NCBI GenBank assembly: GCA_963691655.1
Contig: OY829326.1
Span: 25,284,878-25,348,877, forward strand
Direction: 5' to 3'
Length of the DNA: 64,000 bases
Source of the DNA: Toxonevra muliebris
Taxonomy: Eukaryota > Arthropoda > Insecta > Diptera > Pallopteridae
Shown here: piece by piece, positions 22,701-34,885 of the stretch
How the letters are laid out: each line of letters begins with the position of its first letter
Numbering within the stretch: position 1 is the stretch's first letter
Notes under the pieces: model-generated
The model's database searches: none
Told to the model about the DNA's origin: nothing
Seen by the model: the letters and a program-made list of their open reading frames with translations, nothing else
Program-made: the position numbers and the translations under genes

Positions 22701-25700
22701 AATGTTATATGGCCCAAAAGAGCAAACGGAAACGCAAAATAAAATTATTACATTGCGATGTTTGTGGTCCATTATGCCTTCTTCTAGTATATATATATTT
22801 TAGCACATTCTCGATGCGTAACTTTTTTAACACTTTCTTATTTATACGACGATTGATTTAAATGATATTAAGGTAATCAATAATAGGACAACAATTTTTT
22901 AAAGTACTTATACTTTCTTATTTAAAATATCATCAGAAAAGCGCATACATATTTATTGCAACTTCTAATTTCCAGTTGGTAAAACTTATTTTTCTTTTTC
23001 CGTCGGGAAAGTGTTTGATTGGACAGTTAAAGAAAACTTGAATATATAAACCTGACGACAGTAGACACTGGTTCAAGTCTTTCAGACGCCATCTAGTTGT
23101 ATGCTGAATATAAACTTTGACAATGCAGTAGAGAATCCTACCAGATTTGTTTTCTCATAGCCAGTGTAATGCATTCTAGTCTTATGATTTTTCATGGAGT
23201 TATTTCTAAAAAGAGTCTTCTGCCAGAAAACTAACACTCAGTTCATCCTAAAACATTAAATATTATTTAAGAAAATATCTTAAAAAAGACTAATATTCTA
23301 TAAAATTTAAGCTGCAGCATTTTTTATAATGGAGCCAATATGTTGTATTACCGGCGGTAAAAATATTTGAAAAACTTGATTTGCATACTCAAATTCTGAA
23401 ATATGATGTGGTGTTATTAAATGGAAATCCAGACTAAAAGTGTACAATCAAAAGTATGACTATTTTAAGAAACTATGAAAATTAAAGCTTAATGTTAACT
23501 GTTCAATATAATATTTTTTGTCTAATAACTATTTGTTATTTGCGCCTATCCAATTACATACCTAATATTGCACATAGGAAATTGCAGGATAACTCCTTTT
23601 TGAATGTGCTATATACCGTATATATTAAACTGTGTTATTTATCAACTAGTTAAAATAATAACTTTCTAAAGAAGTAAATAAAATTGAATAGAGCTTTTAA
23701 CCTTAAATTTTTCATATACCATAACCATGAGTATGCTGCTCTAATATACTCCATACTTTATTCCCTTATTTTTAAATATTATCTGTAATGTGAATATGTT
23801 AGGCAATTCCCCAGCGTTAAATCAAGCTATTTTGCTAATGAAATGAAAGTAGGACAAATTGAACAGATTACATTTCAAACTCACTTTTATTAAACAATAA
23901 CTCTTCAGCACAATTTAACCTTCTATCGAGTTCCTTGAAACGCATGTCATTAAACTCGGCTATCTTATCATATTTTTTCATAATAGTTTTTTCCACTTCA
24001 TAACGCAAACACTCGCGATATAAAGTATCACATGGATTACAGTTCCAGACACAATTTCTTGATATTTCCAATAGTCTGAATTGTTCGATGCTTAAATTGG
24101 CACAAGATCGATGAAATTTACGTTGACAGAAACCATCACAAGTGATCAATTGCTCTTTGGTTTCAATAATAGTTTTGTGACATTTTGGACAATCGAATAT
24201 TTTCGTATTGTTATTTGCAACATTCGAAACGAGCATTTGCAATCCTAACATTTTTCTCGATACTCGTCGATGTTACTTGAAGAACTGTTTTTATCGCACT
24301 GATTTGTAATTTTCTTTTAATTGGAGTGTAGTAGATGTTTGTTTAGATTTTGTAGTCGGAAGCCAAAAAAAAAAAAAAAAAATCCCCGTATATACTGCAT
24401 AAATTTCTTAAGAAATGAAAATAATACTCACAGTCGAGTATTTATGTTTCTCTCACCTTTTCATACGGTTAATAATACTTAATAATGATTTTTAAATCTA
24501 TTGTATTTATAAAAAAAAAAATAATAAATATTAAAAATTTCACAAATTGTGCTTGTGTAGAAAAAATCGGGAACACAGATAAATGACAATTCCAAGAAAA
24601 TTTCGAAAGACATTTTTTTTATAATGATGCTAAGGCAAAGGCAAAGGTTTCTAAAATTTATAATTATATGTTTGATATGGAATAACTTCCATAAAACATA
24701 AAATTCTACGAAAAGCATTATTTAGCGTCTTACAAGAGAATAATTTAAAGATATTTAATTTTTCGAAATTTAATGATGCAAATTTTTATTATTTTAACTT
24801 TTTTGCGTTTGTTTCTCAATTTAATTTACTAAAAAAAAAATATTTGATATTTGCAAAATTAATACGTTTTTACAGAATGACTTTTAGAAATCAAAATTCG
24901 TAATGTGGATTCACAGATATCAAACACAGTAGAAATAGAGAGGCAGAAAACGGTTTGAAGGATAAGGGTGTAGCTGCTGCTTAGTGCTACGACGATACGA
25001 GTAAATACTCGATACTTTTTTCCAATACCTACTTATTGGACGCGAAACTTTCAAATGATTATTTAGTTAAAATCTAGCAAATCACACATGTATTTACTTG
25101 ATATGAAAAATATTTTCGATACTCGAAACATATGAAAACAACATAAACGCAGAGAATCTTTGGATGATACGATGTATTATAAATTCAAAAAAAAAAAGAA
25201 AGAATTTTATGGACATAAAATGTGAATTTATAAATATTTAAATTTAATCTCTTTATTCTACATTCTTTTTAAATTTTGTTTGCAATGAATGGAATGAGTA
25301 GATATCGCAAATTAAAACCCCCTCTTAGAAATTTTTTGAGGGAAGGTTTTAATTTTTTTGCTTCTATAACAACTTTTTTCAACATGCCCAACCGTCAAAA
25401 TACATGAGATTTCCCTCGGTAGGGAGGGTGAGTGGATTAAACCTAAGTCCCCCTGGCATCCGCTACAGCTCACAGTGATCACATAATGAAACATTTTTGG
25501 GATAAATACCCAAGAATGAAAAATACGTCTTTTACATAAAAATAAAATAAAAGTTTGTATTTTCTATATAGCCGAAAGATATTGTTGCTATAAATTTCAC
25601 ACGGAAAAATTGATATAAATTTTAACTTTTGGTTATTTTTCTCAATAAAGTGATTAAAAAATTTTTATGAATTTCTATTTTATTTGATACTGCACAATGA

Positions 25701-28700
25701 ACCATATATGGCTCACTAGGTAATTTCAGATTTTAACACTTGTAATTAAGATATTTAAAAAGTCGTAGAACAAAAGTTGTTCAGAATGAAGAATGCTATT
25801 CTTTAATATTTTTTTTAAACAAAATTAACTTGTTGGGCAGGGAAGGGTTAAACTCACTTAGACGAAAACCATTTTTGAAATCAAATAATATCTAATGGTC
25901 TCACATGGGTCTTATCAATTTTGTGAGTCATTGTATATACATGATGAATATTCCCCAAATTTTATGCTTTTGGGGTTAAAAATTAACTATTTAATTGTAG
26001 CCAAAAAAAAGGATTTAGGTATACGTTCTCACTTAAATGAATTTCTTCACGATTTAAAATAAATGATAAAAAATGAACAGTCTCATGCGTTTAGTCACAA
26101 ATTCCACATCCTGTTGTAACTTTTTGCTATTACAATTCTCTGCCATAATATACATATACCTATTTTAGAGAAATAATTTTGTCCAAAATATGAATACGAA
26201 ATTTCTTTCTTGAGTAAACTGCCTTGGCAGTATTATTAAATATTTGACTTAGTGCTATTGGAAACTATTGAGAGACTTAAATTCAAAAAAATCAACCTTC
26301 ATTTAATCGCATAGTGTAGTTACTCCTTAGATAGATTCGTACTATTTGAAGACTTTTGCATGCAGACTAGCTACAATGGGAATAAAACAACAACATAAGT
26401 GTATAGAACGGTAGTGGTAGTTTCTTTTAATATCTCTATTCAGTGAAGATATTTGGAATCAAATCTGTAATTCTGGGTTAAGATTTCAAATATTAGTAGC
26501 TTATATAGGATATTGAAAGATTAAGAACTATCACTAAGATCACTGATGAGGAATTGTGGCGGATTCCGAAACGGCCGTCTAATTTGCCCGTCTCTATATA
26601 CCTTGTTGTTGTGATGACTACATTTGTTCATTAATCTGTTTATATATAACTTCAAATAACGAAATTGACATGAACTTAAGTCATGACTTTGAAAAATTAA
26701 CCTCTAGATTTAATTTTCATAGTCTCCTAAAAACTATCATGTTAATTTTTTGTTATGCCTGTAAATTTACCGTTATATAAATTTTTTTTTATTTTTTTTT
26801 ATGAAACTTTTATAAAACTGTTTAGAAACTGAAAATTCGGTGTGATGTTTGTAGACTTATGTCCTTCACTGTATCGAAATGACGCACAACAGTCCCTTGA
26901 GCTCAATAAAATAAACCAGCTATGAAATCTGAAGCCGTTGAATATCCAATTAGTATATAAAGTACAACTTAATAGTAGTTACGAAGAAATTGTGACCTAG
27001 GAGGCCCATTGTGCCTTTTTCTCGCACACATTTTAAAACACTCACTCACTTTCTTATACAATGATATTTATTTTTATAATTATAATCCAAAATAATTGTG
27101 AGAATGACCTTTTTTTGCAAAGTAGTTTTTTAAATAACGGATCCTGTCGATTGATTATATTTTAAGATAATCAATCTATAACTGAGGTTCAAATACTTTC
27201 TCGATTTAAAGATAAAAATATTTCATAAATACCGTGTAAGTGTATAGCTTGTTTTTATGATACTTAAGCAAGAATTAAAGTTCGTAGAATGACTGAAGAT
27301 GTATTTATTTAGCTAGAAATGGTTTATTAAGAATCTATGTTCCTTATTAAAACGAAGGAAACTGATATGAGTTTAGAGATTAAGGAACTGTCAGTAAAAA
27401 TAATATAATCACTCGAAACTCTCTCATTCTCTCTCTCTTTAATGATTCGATTTATAATAAAATTTTGGAACTAAAAAAATTTTGAAGGTAGTTAAAGTTA
27501 TAACTGAATAATGTTGGCAACAACAAATTTATTACAATTGTTCCAGAGCGCGAACAATTTATAGCAAGTAATTAATTTTAAAGAAAAAAATTCCCTTATA
27601 GAAATTGAACAATGATATGATATAAACAAGTATTTTTGATGTACATATGTATGTTCATTTGTATATACGCACACAGATTGAAGCATTTTTTAAGCTTTTT
27701 GTTGTTTACTAATGCCTTTGTTTTTTGGGAATACTAAAATTTAATGTTTCCAAAATCTGTATAAATGTATATTATGCCGATAGGTAGTTAGTTTTTTTTA
27801 TTATCAAATAGTATTTTCACATTATTATCAATCATCAATTAGAAGTATTAAAATTATTCAATGCTATATCATGTACATATAATTAAAATAACATTCAGTT
27901 TAGTTATAAATCTAATCATTTTGGGGGTTTTAATAATGTATAGCGAGTCTTGGAAAGCATAAATTCCCCAACTCATGTAAAAAAGTGTATTAATTCTATT
28001 TAATCAAATATGTTGACATATTTATAAACTTTTTCTATATTTACGTAGAGTTGTGGGCATTTACTTTCTTTGAAAACTCTCTTTGTATGTATAATTCAAA
28101 TAAATTATTTTAAAATGCATACAATGTGACTCAAATTATGTTAATTACTGACTCATTTTATTTAGGTTTTACAAAAGCAAAAACAGAACTCGTTCGAAAT
28201 ATGTACGCATGCATGCATGTATGTGTGTGTGTGTGTACTGCATACATGCATACATTAAAGCTATTCCGAATATTATTGTATATCTTTAAGTTAACTGCGT
28301 AAAAATATTTTGCCAGCATTACGAAGATACTTTACCAATACATACTAACAAAAACGCAATAACAACAAAAGCAATAAACACTTCATTTCACCGCAACATC
28401 ATGGCCACATTTTAATGGCCGACCGCCAACCTGGTCCGAATATGTAAACAAACATGCGAAATAATGAAAACAAAAAAGCAAATACAAAAGCACAAACTAC
28501 AGGCAGAGAGATATTTTTCATACTCATGCATGATGGGTACATACAGCCGAGTAGGTGATGTTTTCCAGAATAAAAAAATAATTAAATAAAACAAAAGCTT
28601 GTTCGCAATCTAAAAATAACAACCAATTGCAAATGTATTGATATTCGGTGATATATACACACGGTCACACATACACAAGGGAAGTGTAGCACCCTGTCTT

Positions 28701-31700
28701 GTGGCAGGTGTACAGGAAGTGGCAATAGAGGAGTTCCAAAAGGCATATCTAAGGAGACTCTCATGACGGCTCTATTTAAAAAAAAAATTAAATTTAACTT
28801 ACCAAGAGCCTGGGAATAGTTAGTATATTTTAGCAACATATCGGCATAACGCCTAATTGGCTTCCTCGATACGATGGACAACTGAAACATATCGGTTATA
28901 ACAGAATGCAATCCATAATTGAAGCGTTCTGTGGCTCACTTCATGGTTGGCATTATACTAAGAAAAGGTTTTCATTTCGATGTAAGGAATTGCCATAGAA
29001 CAATAGACCCTTCATGGGTTGTTAAGTCATAAAAGAAGAAGAAGGACAAATAGAACTCTGATAGCTAATTGAAAACCTTTGCCCAACCGTGAGTTGCGTT
29101 GCACACAGAAGTCCGGACTGTTTCTATTTCAGACACTGATCCGTTAGTTTTGGGAATGTGCCCCTCGGTCGGGTGGGCAGGAAAATGTATCCACTGGTTT
29201 TCTTTGTTTTGTTAAAAAAAAAAAATTGGAAATATGGTTATAGTGCAATTTTACAAATATTTTTAAATAATGGCAATGACGACTTAGGGATAAATTACTA
29301 AAAAACGGCAACAAAAAAAGCCCCAAATAGTATATCACTAAAACTGGATGTTTTACAGATAAATATTAACGAATTGACGAAAGAAATAGCACATCGAAAA
29401 AGTATTTGAAAGTTTCAACCAACCAACTTGAAACCCATCTTTTAAAAGTTTGCTTCTTATCTTTTAAATGATAATATTTAAGAACATAAACCAATCAGAA
29501 TAAAATTAAGAAACAATGCAAACTACAAGCAATTGAAAAAAAATGATTTTCTGAATCATTGATGGGATTGAGTCAGCTGAAATGAAGACCTGCATCTTGG
29601 GATCGGTAAGAGAAAATAGTCGGCGGTGCATCACTGTTATTAAATTAAATTTCTAAAGTACAAATATATTTCATAGCATACATTTATTTATTTCATTTTC
29701 ACCATTTATCCTAAGATAAATAAACCATAAGAAAAACCATACGTAAAATTATATTATAATTTGTTGAACAAACAAACAATCTCAGATGCAAACTTAACAA
29801 GTTCTCTTATGGTTTATTATACTTCATTTGTTAATGGGCAAACTTAAGGAATGCATAAAACCAAAATTCGAGCTAACTTTACAAAACCCTCTAAGGATTT
29901 TGTCACTGAATGTGCATACTTTCAATTTATGGGAACGGATCTCTGTCCGGATTCCATGACATTGAATTTGTTGCACAGTGTAAAGGTCCGTTCACATATT
30001 AAGTAACGCGCGAGGGGGGCGGAGGTCGGACAATTTGTTACGAAGTGTTACCTGGGGAGGGAGAGGTCATCAACTGCGTTACGTAACATCGATTTTATAC
30101 GATCAAATACAAATCAGCTCAAAATTACTCTGGTTTATAAAATGAATTTTCTTCTGCTGAATTCGCAAATCATGGCTAAAATTTTTTCATTTCACTTGCA
30201 TTTTATATGAAATGCTTTAAAATAGCTATTTAGAAATATGTTACGTTACGAGGGTGGAGGGAGGGGGGTACGTTTTCTTATGATGTGTTACAACCAGGGG
30301 GAGGGAACCAAAATGGTCAAAAATTGCGTTGCGTAATATGTGAACGGCCCCTAATCAAATATTTTAAGTGCCGAAAGAAGTAACCTATGATTTTTCAGGC
30401 AGTATAAAAATTATTTCACTCCAAATAATCTAGGCACGATCTACACCAACTATATCCGGATCAAAATAGAGTTTAATTCCTGTCTATGTGCAGGAACAAG
30501 CTCATCTGAAGCTTCTGGGTTGTATTCTACCCTAACCCTATTCCTATAGCTAATAGGAGTAGGATTTCCAGTTCTATTGACTTTTTGAACCATCGTCGAA
30601 ACGTGGCCCATGGAATTTTTTCCACCTTTATTTTTACGGTAGATGTTTCGCAGAGATGCGCGGTTTCATGTCACCGGTGCTTGATTTCGCCTGAACTGCG
30701 CGAACTTCATGCAGAGCTTACGAATTTTATGTGGGCATGATATTCCAAGGCATTTCTCATTACATTCTCTGTTGTACTATTTGTTTATGCAATAAGCTTC
30801 CTGCAATTATTTTTCCTGGCAATTATGACTTGACTAATATCAAACTGAACGTCAACGGTACTTTTCTTTCTTTCTTCCTCCCTCTTACCTATCATCCTTT
30901 ATCAATCATTCTTTATCATGGCATTCTGCGTTTGATTTCCAATTAAAATAAAAATTAATACCTGGCAGCACTAGCGGATCTAAAGATTTTCTAAATGGGG
31001 GCTTGAATTTTTACGTCCCTTTATTTATTTTTTTTTCTTTTTGATTCATGACCAGCGATCAAAATTAATGGGAGGAGAGGATTATTAACCCCAAAACCTT
31101 TCTATGGATCTGTTAGCGCCTGGCAGCATATCTAAGAAACCTGATAAACTTTTTAGTGACTTTTTAGAGGCCTTATTTTCTTCGCACGTAATTTCTCAAA
31201 TTCAATTATTTAAATTATAATACTAGAATCAATTGATTAATTAAAAAAAAAACATAATGACATTTCCCCTACTTCCCGCACATGTACTTACCATCATTGC
31301 ATTCACCAGCAAATGCTGGATTTTCTTGACCATCCGCATAGTTGTCTGATTTCCATTTGTCACGGCTATCGATCAGGAACTGTTGTATCGTCACTGGTGC
31401 TGAATAGAAATGCTTATCACCAAATGTAACATCTGTTGAGTTGCTTAATGCAATACTGCCAATTTGTGGTGTTGTTGGTGGGCGTAGGGCGCCAGCACCA
31501 CCATTGGGCATATTCTCAGCGATAGGGCCAGGACTAGGATTTATTTGTTGACTAAACACTTTCATGCCATTGTTAATGATATTTGTTATATCAGGATTAT
31601 CGGGTGCAAATGTTGTTTGTTGGCCAAGTTTCTTAACAATATAATTATTTTGCCCACCGCCACCACTACTTCCAACGCCGCCACCGCAATATTCATCGGC

Positions 31701-32401
31701 ATCTGGATCAAAATCTGAATCTGAATCGACAACACTTGAATCGATTGCATTCTCATCGATTGATACTATCGATATCGATGTGCTGCGTATCGATACGGTG
31801 GGTGAGCAATTTTTCGATGATGATTTCTGCTGGTGTCGTCGACCATTGTTCGAGCCATTTGCATTTGTTATATTTACAATATTTTCTATATTAATATTAT
31901 TACTTTTATCACTTATATTATTAACTGTAATATTTTTATTTATATTTAATTTTTCATCATTATTTATTATTGTTGATTTTGTTGTTGTCGCAGTATTTGC
32001 GGTATCATTCTTCGTTTCCTCGAGTTTGCTGCCGCTGTTGTTGTTATCTTTTGTGATTTTACTTGTACTAGTGTTGTTGTTGATGTTGTGGCTGTTGTTG
32101 TTGTCGCTGTTGTTGCTGTTGTTGCTGCTACCATTATTGTCGTTATTATTAAATGTCGTTTCATTATCAATAATAATTACACCAGAGTCTGTAGAAGAAG
32201 AGCAACTTGTTGATGTTGTTGTTTTATGATTCGTAGTTGAATTAATTTCATTTTCATTTTTGAAATGCATTTTTTCTTGTGCAATTTTCAATGGAATTGA
32301 ATTTCTTTTTATTTATTTATTTTTTTTTTTTATTTAAAATGAGGAAACATTTATTTTTTTATAATTAAGTATAAAAACTCATGTTATCATCTTTTAATAT
32401 T
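19141..32401 (-). CDS. PGRP-LC: PGRP-LC, membrane receptor of the Imd pathway with alternative cytoplasmic and ectodomain exons
   Basis: Modules in transcription order: RHIM exon 32270-31292 (signalling), PHD exon 24251-23885 (alternative first exon), TM exon 22050-21880, ectodomain x 21422-21274 + 21199-20819, ectodomain a 19744-19593 + 19524-19141. All cytoplasmic-TM and TM-ectodomain joints are phase 1. Four in-frame products follow: RHIM-x 559, RHIM-a 561, PHD-x 355 and PHD-a 357 residues. In Drosophila, PGRP-LC binds DAP-type peptidoglycan at the surface and recruits Imd, leading to Relish activation; the PHD form is regulatory. Only two ectodomains are found, where Drosophila has three (x, y, a). 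The 5' UTR probably starts near 37.9 kb and joins an acceptor at 32402-32403 (TTTTCTTACAG). Confidence 0.9.
20228..20462 (+). mobile_element. tRNA-derived SINE copy
   Basis: Head GCCGTAGCTTAGTGTGCTAC then GATGCCC, with part of the tRNA-like region lost. The body matches 33785-34104 on the other strand (TTTTTCTACACGG, CCTCTTGGCTGG, ATGGCAAACCTCCAAG, ATAAAACTGT). It lies between the two LC ectodomain cassettes. Confidence 0.75.
20693..20702 (-). terminator. polyadenylation signals of the x-like PGRP-LC isoform
   Basis: Overlapping AATAAATAAA on the minus strand, about 117 bp after the stop at 20819. The x cassette therefore has its own transcript end. Confidence 0.45.
20819..21422 (-). CDS. 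PGRP-LC ectodomain x-like cassette (2 exons)
   Basis: Exons 21422-21274 (phase-1 acceptor TTAG, donor AGG|GTATGT) and 21199-20819 (acceptor TTTTAG). The domain reads RDDWLARDARSAL, VIISHTASDGC, DIGYNFLIGGDG, VGRGWDKQGAHTKGYN, GISFIGTF, FGARQLGATESPGEALY and ends WPHWSKVI. The zinc ligands His-His-Cys are Ser, Ala and Ser; the Tyr is kept; the conserved Cys pair is present. It is thus a recognition domain. GW after GR fits DAP-type ligands, and the uninterrupted groove segment suggests this is the ligand-binding form, as LCx is in Drosophila. Confidence 0.9.
21880..22050 (-). CDS. PGRP-LC transmembrane exon
   Basis: A 171-bp exon with acceptor CCAG and donor GTAAGC, phase 1 on both sides. It encodes TTTAKADPPPSQQDQ, a basic flank (FNRK) and the membrane segment AIIITGTIIVLTILIGILII, then a short extracellular linker. 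Cytoplasmic N-terminus and outside C-terminus give the type II topology of PGRP-LC. Between this exon and the x cassette (21423-21879) the intron is AT-rich with nothing else visible. Confidence 0.88.
22606..22615 (-). promoter_or_regulatory. kappaB-like site in the PGRP-LC intron
   Basis: The reverse strand reads GGGGAAATTC, a good NF-kappaB-type match, about 1.3 kb downstream of the PHD exon. Motif match only. Confidence 0.3.
22640..22870. repeat. dispersed repeat copy 1, overlapping a short ORF
   Basis: The segment shares GACGCACAACA, a GGYCCATTRTGCCTT core and ACTTTCTTAT, in the same order, with 26878-27065. A 72-codon ORF (22643-22861) covers this copy, but the frame is not kept in the other. 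It is more likely a repeat than a gene. Confidence 0.4.
23885..24251 (-). CDS. PGRP-LC PHD-finger alternative first exon (rPGRP-LC type)
   Basis: ATG at 24251 and donor AAAA|GTGAGT at 23885 give 122 codons plus one base, phase 1, the same as the RHIM exon. It has a full Cys4-His-Cys3 PHD set (CPKC, CDGFC, FHRSC, CNPC) with WNC before the last pair, followed by a charged helix (EVEKTIMKKYDKIAEFNDMR). Spliced to the TM exon it forms the regulatory receptor known in Drosophila as rPGRP-LC, which lacks the RHIM-like motif. An Inr-like TCAGTG at 24302-24297 (minus strand) may mark its own promoter, with a 5' UTR of about 49 nt. Confidence 0.88.
25310..25468. mobile_element. MITE family A, diverged copy 2
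   Basis: The reverse strand begins GTAGCGGATGCCAGGGGG and contains AAATCTCATGTATTTTGA, matching the interior of copy 1 (4326-4473). In the long intron of PGRP-LC. Confidence 0.5.
26878..27065. repeat. dispersed repeat copy 2
   Basis: Shares GACGCACAACA, GGCCCATTGTGCCTT and ACTTTCTTAT with 22640-22870. No open frame is retained. Confidence 0.4.
28202..28252. repeat. microsatellite (ATGC/ATGT/GT)n
   Basis: GCATGCATGCATGTATG followed by a GT run, then CATACATGCATACAT. Confidence 0.8.
28930..29045 (+). mobile_element. SINE tail fragment
   Basis: ACCCTTCATGGGTTGTTAAG and the preceding TTTTCATTTCGATGT match the 3' part of the SINE at 20228-20462. The tRNA-like head is missing. Confidence 0.4.
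29762..29850 (+). repeat. dispersed repeat pair, copy 1
   Basis: AACAAGTTCTCTTATGGTTT and ATGGGCAAACTT recur in the same order at 39876-39965. Family unknown. Confidence 0.55.
29984..30351. mobile_element. MITE with GGGGCCGTTCACATATTA ends, Harbinger-like target site
   Basis: About 368 bp. The left end AGGTCCGTTCACATATTA and the reverse complement of the right end (GGGGCCGTTCACATATTA) form inverted repeats, and G-rich subterminal blocks (GAGGGGGGCGGAGG; GGAGGGAGGGGGG) occur on both sides. TAA on each side suggests a 3-bp target duplication of the PIF/Harbinger type. Inside the long PGRP-LC intron. Confidence 0.75.
30968..31128. mobile_element. MITE family A, copy 3
   Basis: Begins CTAGCGGATCTAAAGATTTT and ends near GGATCTGTTAGCGCC. 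It aligns with the reverse strand of 4326-4473 (AAATGGGGGC, ACGTCCCT, TTAACCCCAAA). Confidence 0.65.
31292..32401 (-). CDS. PGRP-LC cytoplasmic signalling exon with RHIM-like motif
   Basis: Coding from ATG 32270 to donor GATG|GTAAGT at 31292 (326 codons plus one base, phase 1). A strong acceptor (TTTTCTTACAG) at 32402-32403 suggests the exon starts at 32401 with about 131 nt of 5' UTR. The N-terminal half is low complexity: poly-Asn/Ser encoded by GTT/GCT-type repeats on the plus strand near 32085-32130. A Gly-rich stretch lies near residue 198. The RHIM-like core is at residues about 273-297 (SNSTDVTFGDKHFYSAPVTI), the motif that drives Imd-pathway signalling in Drosophila PGRP-LC, and matches that of the PGRP-LA exon here. 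Spliced to the TM exon it gives the signalling receptor. Confidence 0.88.
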
Positions 32402-33784
32402 CTGTAAGAAAATTGGTAATTTTAATATACTTTTTTTTTGCACTGCCTTGCTTATATTACGTAAGTTTTTTAAGCGTTTTATTATACTTAATATATTTTT
32501 TCTCACTCTATCTGTAGTGAGGTCACTGATTTTTTTTTAATATTTTTAAATATGAATACTTGTACATTAATTTGTGAATGGTTTTGTGTCGGCTGCCAAT
32601 ATAAATCACTGGTAAAAAATATCATCTACTATTTTTGAACTGCAGATTGTGTTCTTTCACTACAGAATTAAATTTTTTTAAATTTGGATTAAAATTGTAA
32701 ATGCCCTTCATTAGTTTACACATACAGCACCTACGATATGAATGGTTGTAAAAATCTAGGGCTTAGATCTCAACGGGCAGTTGGGTCATCATAGAAGCAG
32801 TATAATATATTATGCCAATTCTGAGGACGTCGCATAATTATTTATTCAATGGAATTTTTCAGAATACGGGTAGAGTCACTTTTATAATGAATAAACTTTT
32901 TTAACCACATTCAATAATATTATTTATATTTTTTATTAATATAAAATGTGACTAATTTATAAAACCGCAATCTTAATTTTCAATTAATCTCTATGATATT
33001 TTTAGTACACTTTTTATATCATATTTGGTTCATATTAGACGAGTGTACCTATGTATATTCAAATATAATTATACACCGAAAGAAATATTCCATAGTATAT
33101 TCTCAATTGTATTAACAGGTCTTCTTTTCAGCATCCATTACTTTTCGACTACAAAGAGAATACAATTTTATAATACAATCAATTGCAATAATATATTTTA
33201 GCTCATTAATTTACTTAAGCTGTGACTTTCAAATTTACGGTTCAGTTGAGAGTCACGATTCTAGATACCGGCTATGTTTGAATGCAAATATATGATTGAA
33301 ATTAGTTTCAGCTTGACCATTAAAAAATTGACTTCTTCATTGTTAACGAATGAAACTCCGTCAATTACTTGAATTCGATTTAATTCAGGTGTCAGGTAAA
33401 AAAAAAGGCTGAGGAATTAGCCAACCGTGGCACATTAGCAAATCCAATTGGCTTGAAATTAATCATTGACGTTAGTTTCTCTACAACGAATCAACGACTA
33501 GGTAACTGGCGCAAAAACAGAAAAGCTCTATACGAGTTGAACACGAGAACAACAAACTTTCTTTTTCACCCGATGAGAGAGGATCCGCACTTTTTGGTAT
33601 TTTAAATCACCTGGCCTTATATGACTAAAATGTATGTCATCGACGATCTACCATATAAATTTTGCCTTGAGGAGAAAAGTGACACCACAGAGCATTAGCT
33701 CTGATGGTATCCAGACTTTGAAGAAGGTTCCTCATGAACTTGCTGGGTAGCGTTGTTTTGAGGATGAGTTCTACTTATTCTATT
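32402..33784. other. AT-rich intron or upstream DNA of PGRP-LC
   Basis: No gene or clear element recognised. Confidence 0.4.
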
Positions 33785-34104
33785 CCTCTACTACTACTAT
33801 TATGGCACAACCGCCCCTGGAGGACCAAGGCCGAGCTTTTCCCATTCATTCATGTTGTGTGAGTTACATTTATACAGGAGTGGAAGGCACCTACAGTTTT
33901 ATTCCGAATCCGAACGGCGAAGTGTAAAGCTTTTCATAGGCATTTTTTTTACTCTTGGAGGTTTGCCATTGCCAGTCAAGAGGTGGTGCCGTGTAGAAAA
34001 ATTTTTATTTTCTATTTTTTGATTTTTGAGCGTGCAAAGATATGAGCCCGGGCACCTCTGCTTAGCAATCCAACACACTAACCACTAGGCCACTGCGACC
34101 AGTT
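33785..34104 (-). mobile_element. tRNA-derived SINE, best-preserved copy
   Basis: On the minus strand the head reads GGTCGCAGTGGCCTAGTGGT, with TGGCCTAGTGGTTAG as the A box and a weak B box (GGGCTCATATC). A body shared with 20228-20462 and 12436-12700 follows. About 320 bp. The head suggests a tRNA origin, but anticodon-arm pairing is not intact enough to call a tRNA gene. Confidence 0.75.
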
Positions 34105-34614
34105 CAATTCTATTCCTCTACGGTATCTAATTTTACGAAAAAGTTTTAAATTTATTCAAGTTTAGTTTTCAACCAAAGAAGTGAAACCAAATAAGCGAAA
34201 CATAAATTTAACATATTATTTCTATGAACAGAACCAGAAATGAAAAAAATAATATAAAATTAAAGCACTGTATTTATACGAGTTTTTCCTAACATCACAA
34301 TTTCGGCTTCACTTAATTCATTTTTCGAATCTCCTAAATCGATTTTGCTGGTTTTTCGGATTATCTTAAAATTTTAAATATTCATCCTTGCTTCTATTTT
34401 ACGTTCACATAAATTTTTTCCCCTTTTTTCTTTAAGTTTTTTCCATTCTTTGCACTTTCTTTTTTCCCTCAAAAAAAGATATTTTCCCCTTTATGGTTTA
34501 AAGGTCTAAGTGATATATATGGCCTTCAGCCCTACTGCTTTAAAGTAGTGGAAAATTTTATTAATGTAAGTTTGAAAAAAGTATATATTCTGGTAACTTA
34601 TAGAATAATTAAAG

Positions 34615-34885
34615 CAAAACTCAATCTAAAAGCAGACTAAAACGCAGATGGAATTCAGACCAAGGCTTAGACTAAATCTTAAATCAAAATTCACAAATAA
34701 AATCAAATTAGACTGAAAAGCAGACTTGAACTCAGATCAAATTTAGTCCGATATTCAGACCAAAAACGAATTAAACTCAGACTAAATTTAGACAAAAAGT
34801 CAGAATAAGACTCAGACTAATTTAGATTAAAATTCAGATCGACATTTAGAGCAACATCCCAAAAATACAAAAAAAATTCAGACCA
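34615..34885. repeat. degenerate minisatellite (AAATTCAGACY-type units), locus 1
   Basis: Irregular tandem units around 'aaactcagactaaaattcagacc', roughly 10-14 bases each. The same motif recurs at 42370-42800. Confidence 0.7.

Noticed and set aside
23868..24251. PHD ORF as a separate small zinc-finger gene
   Set aside because: It has no plausible end of its own: a GTGAGT donor lies before the stop, in the same phase as the RHIM exon, and rPGRP-LC is a known precedent.
31780..32229. 149-codon plus-strand ORF rich in Leu
   Set aside because: It is the antisense of the poly-Asn/Ser region of the PGRP-LC RHIM exon; GTT/TTA repeats give Leu/Val runs by composition.
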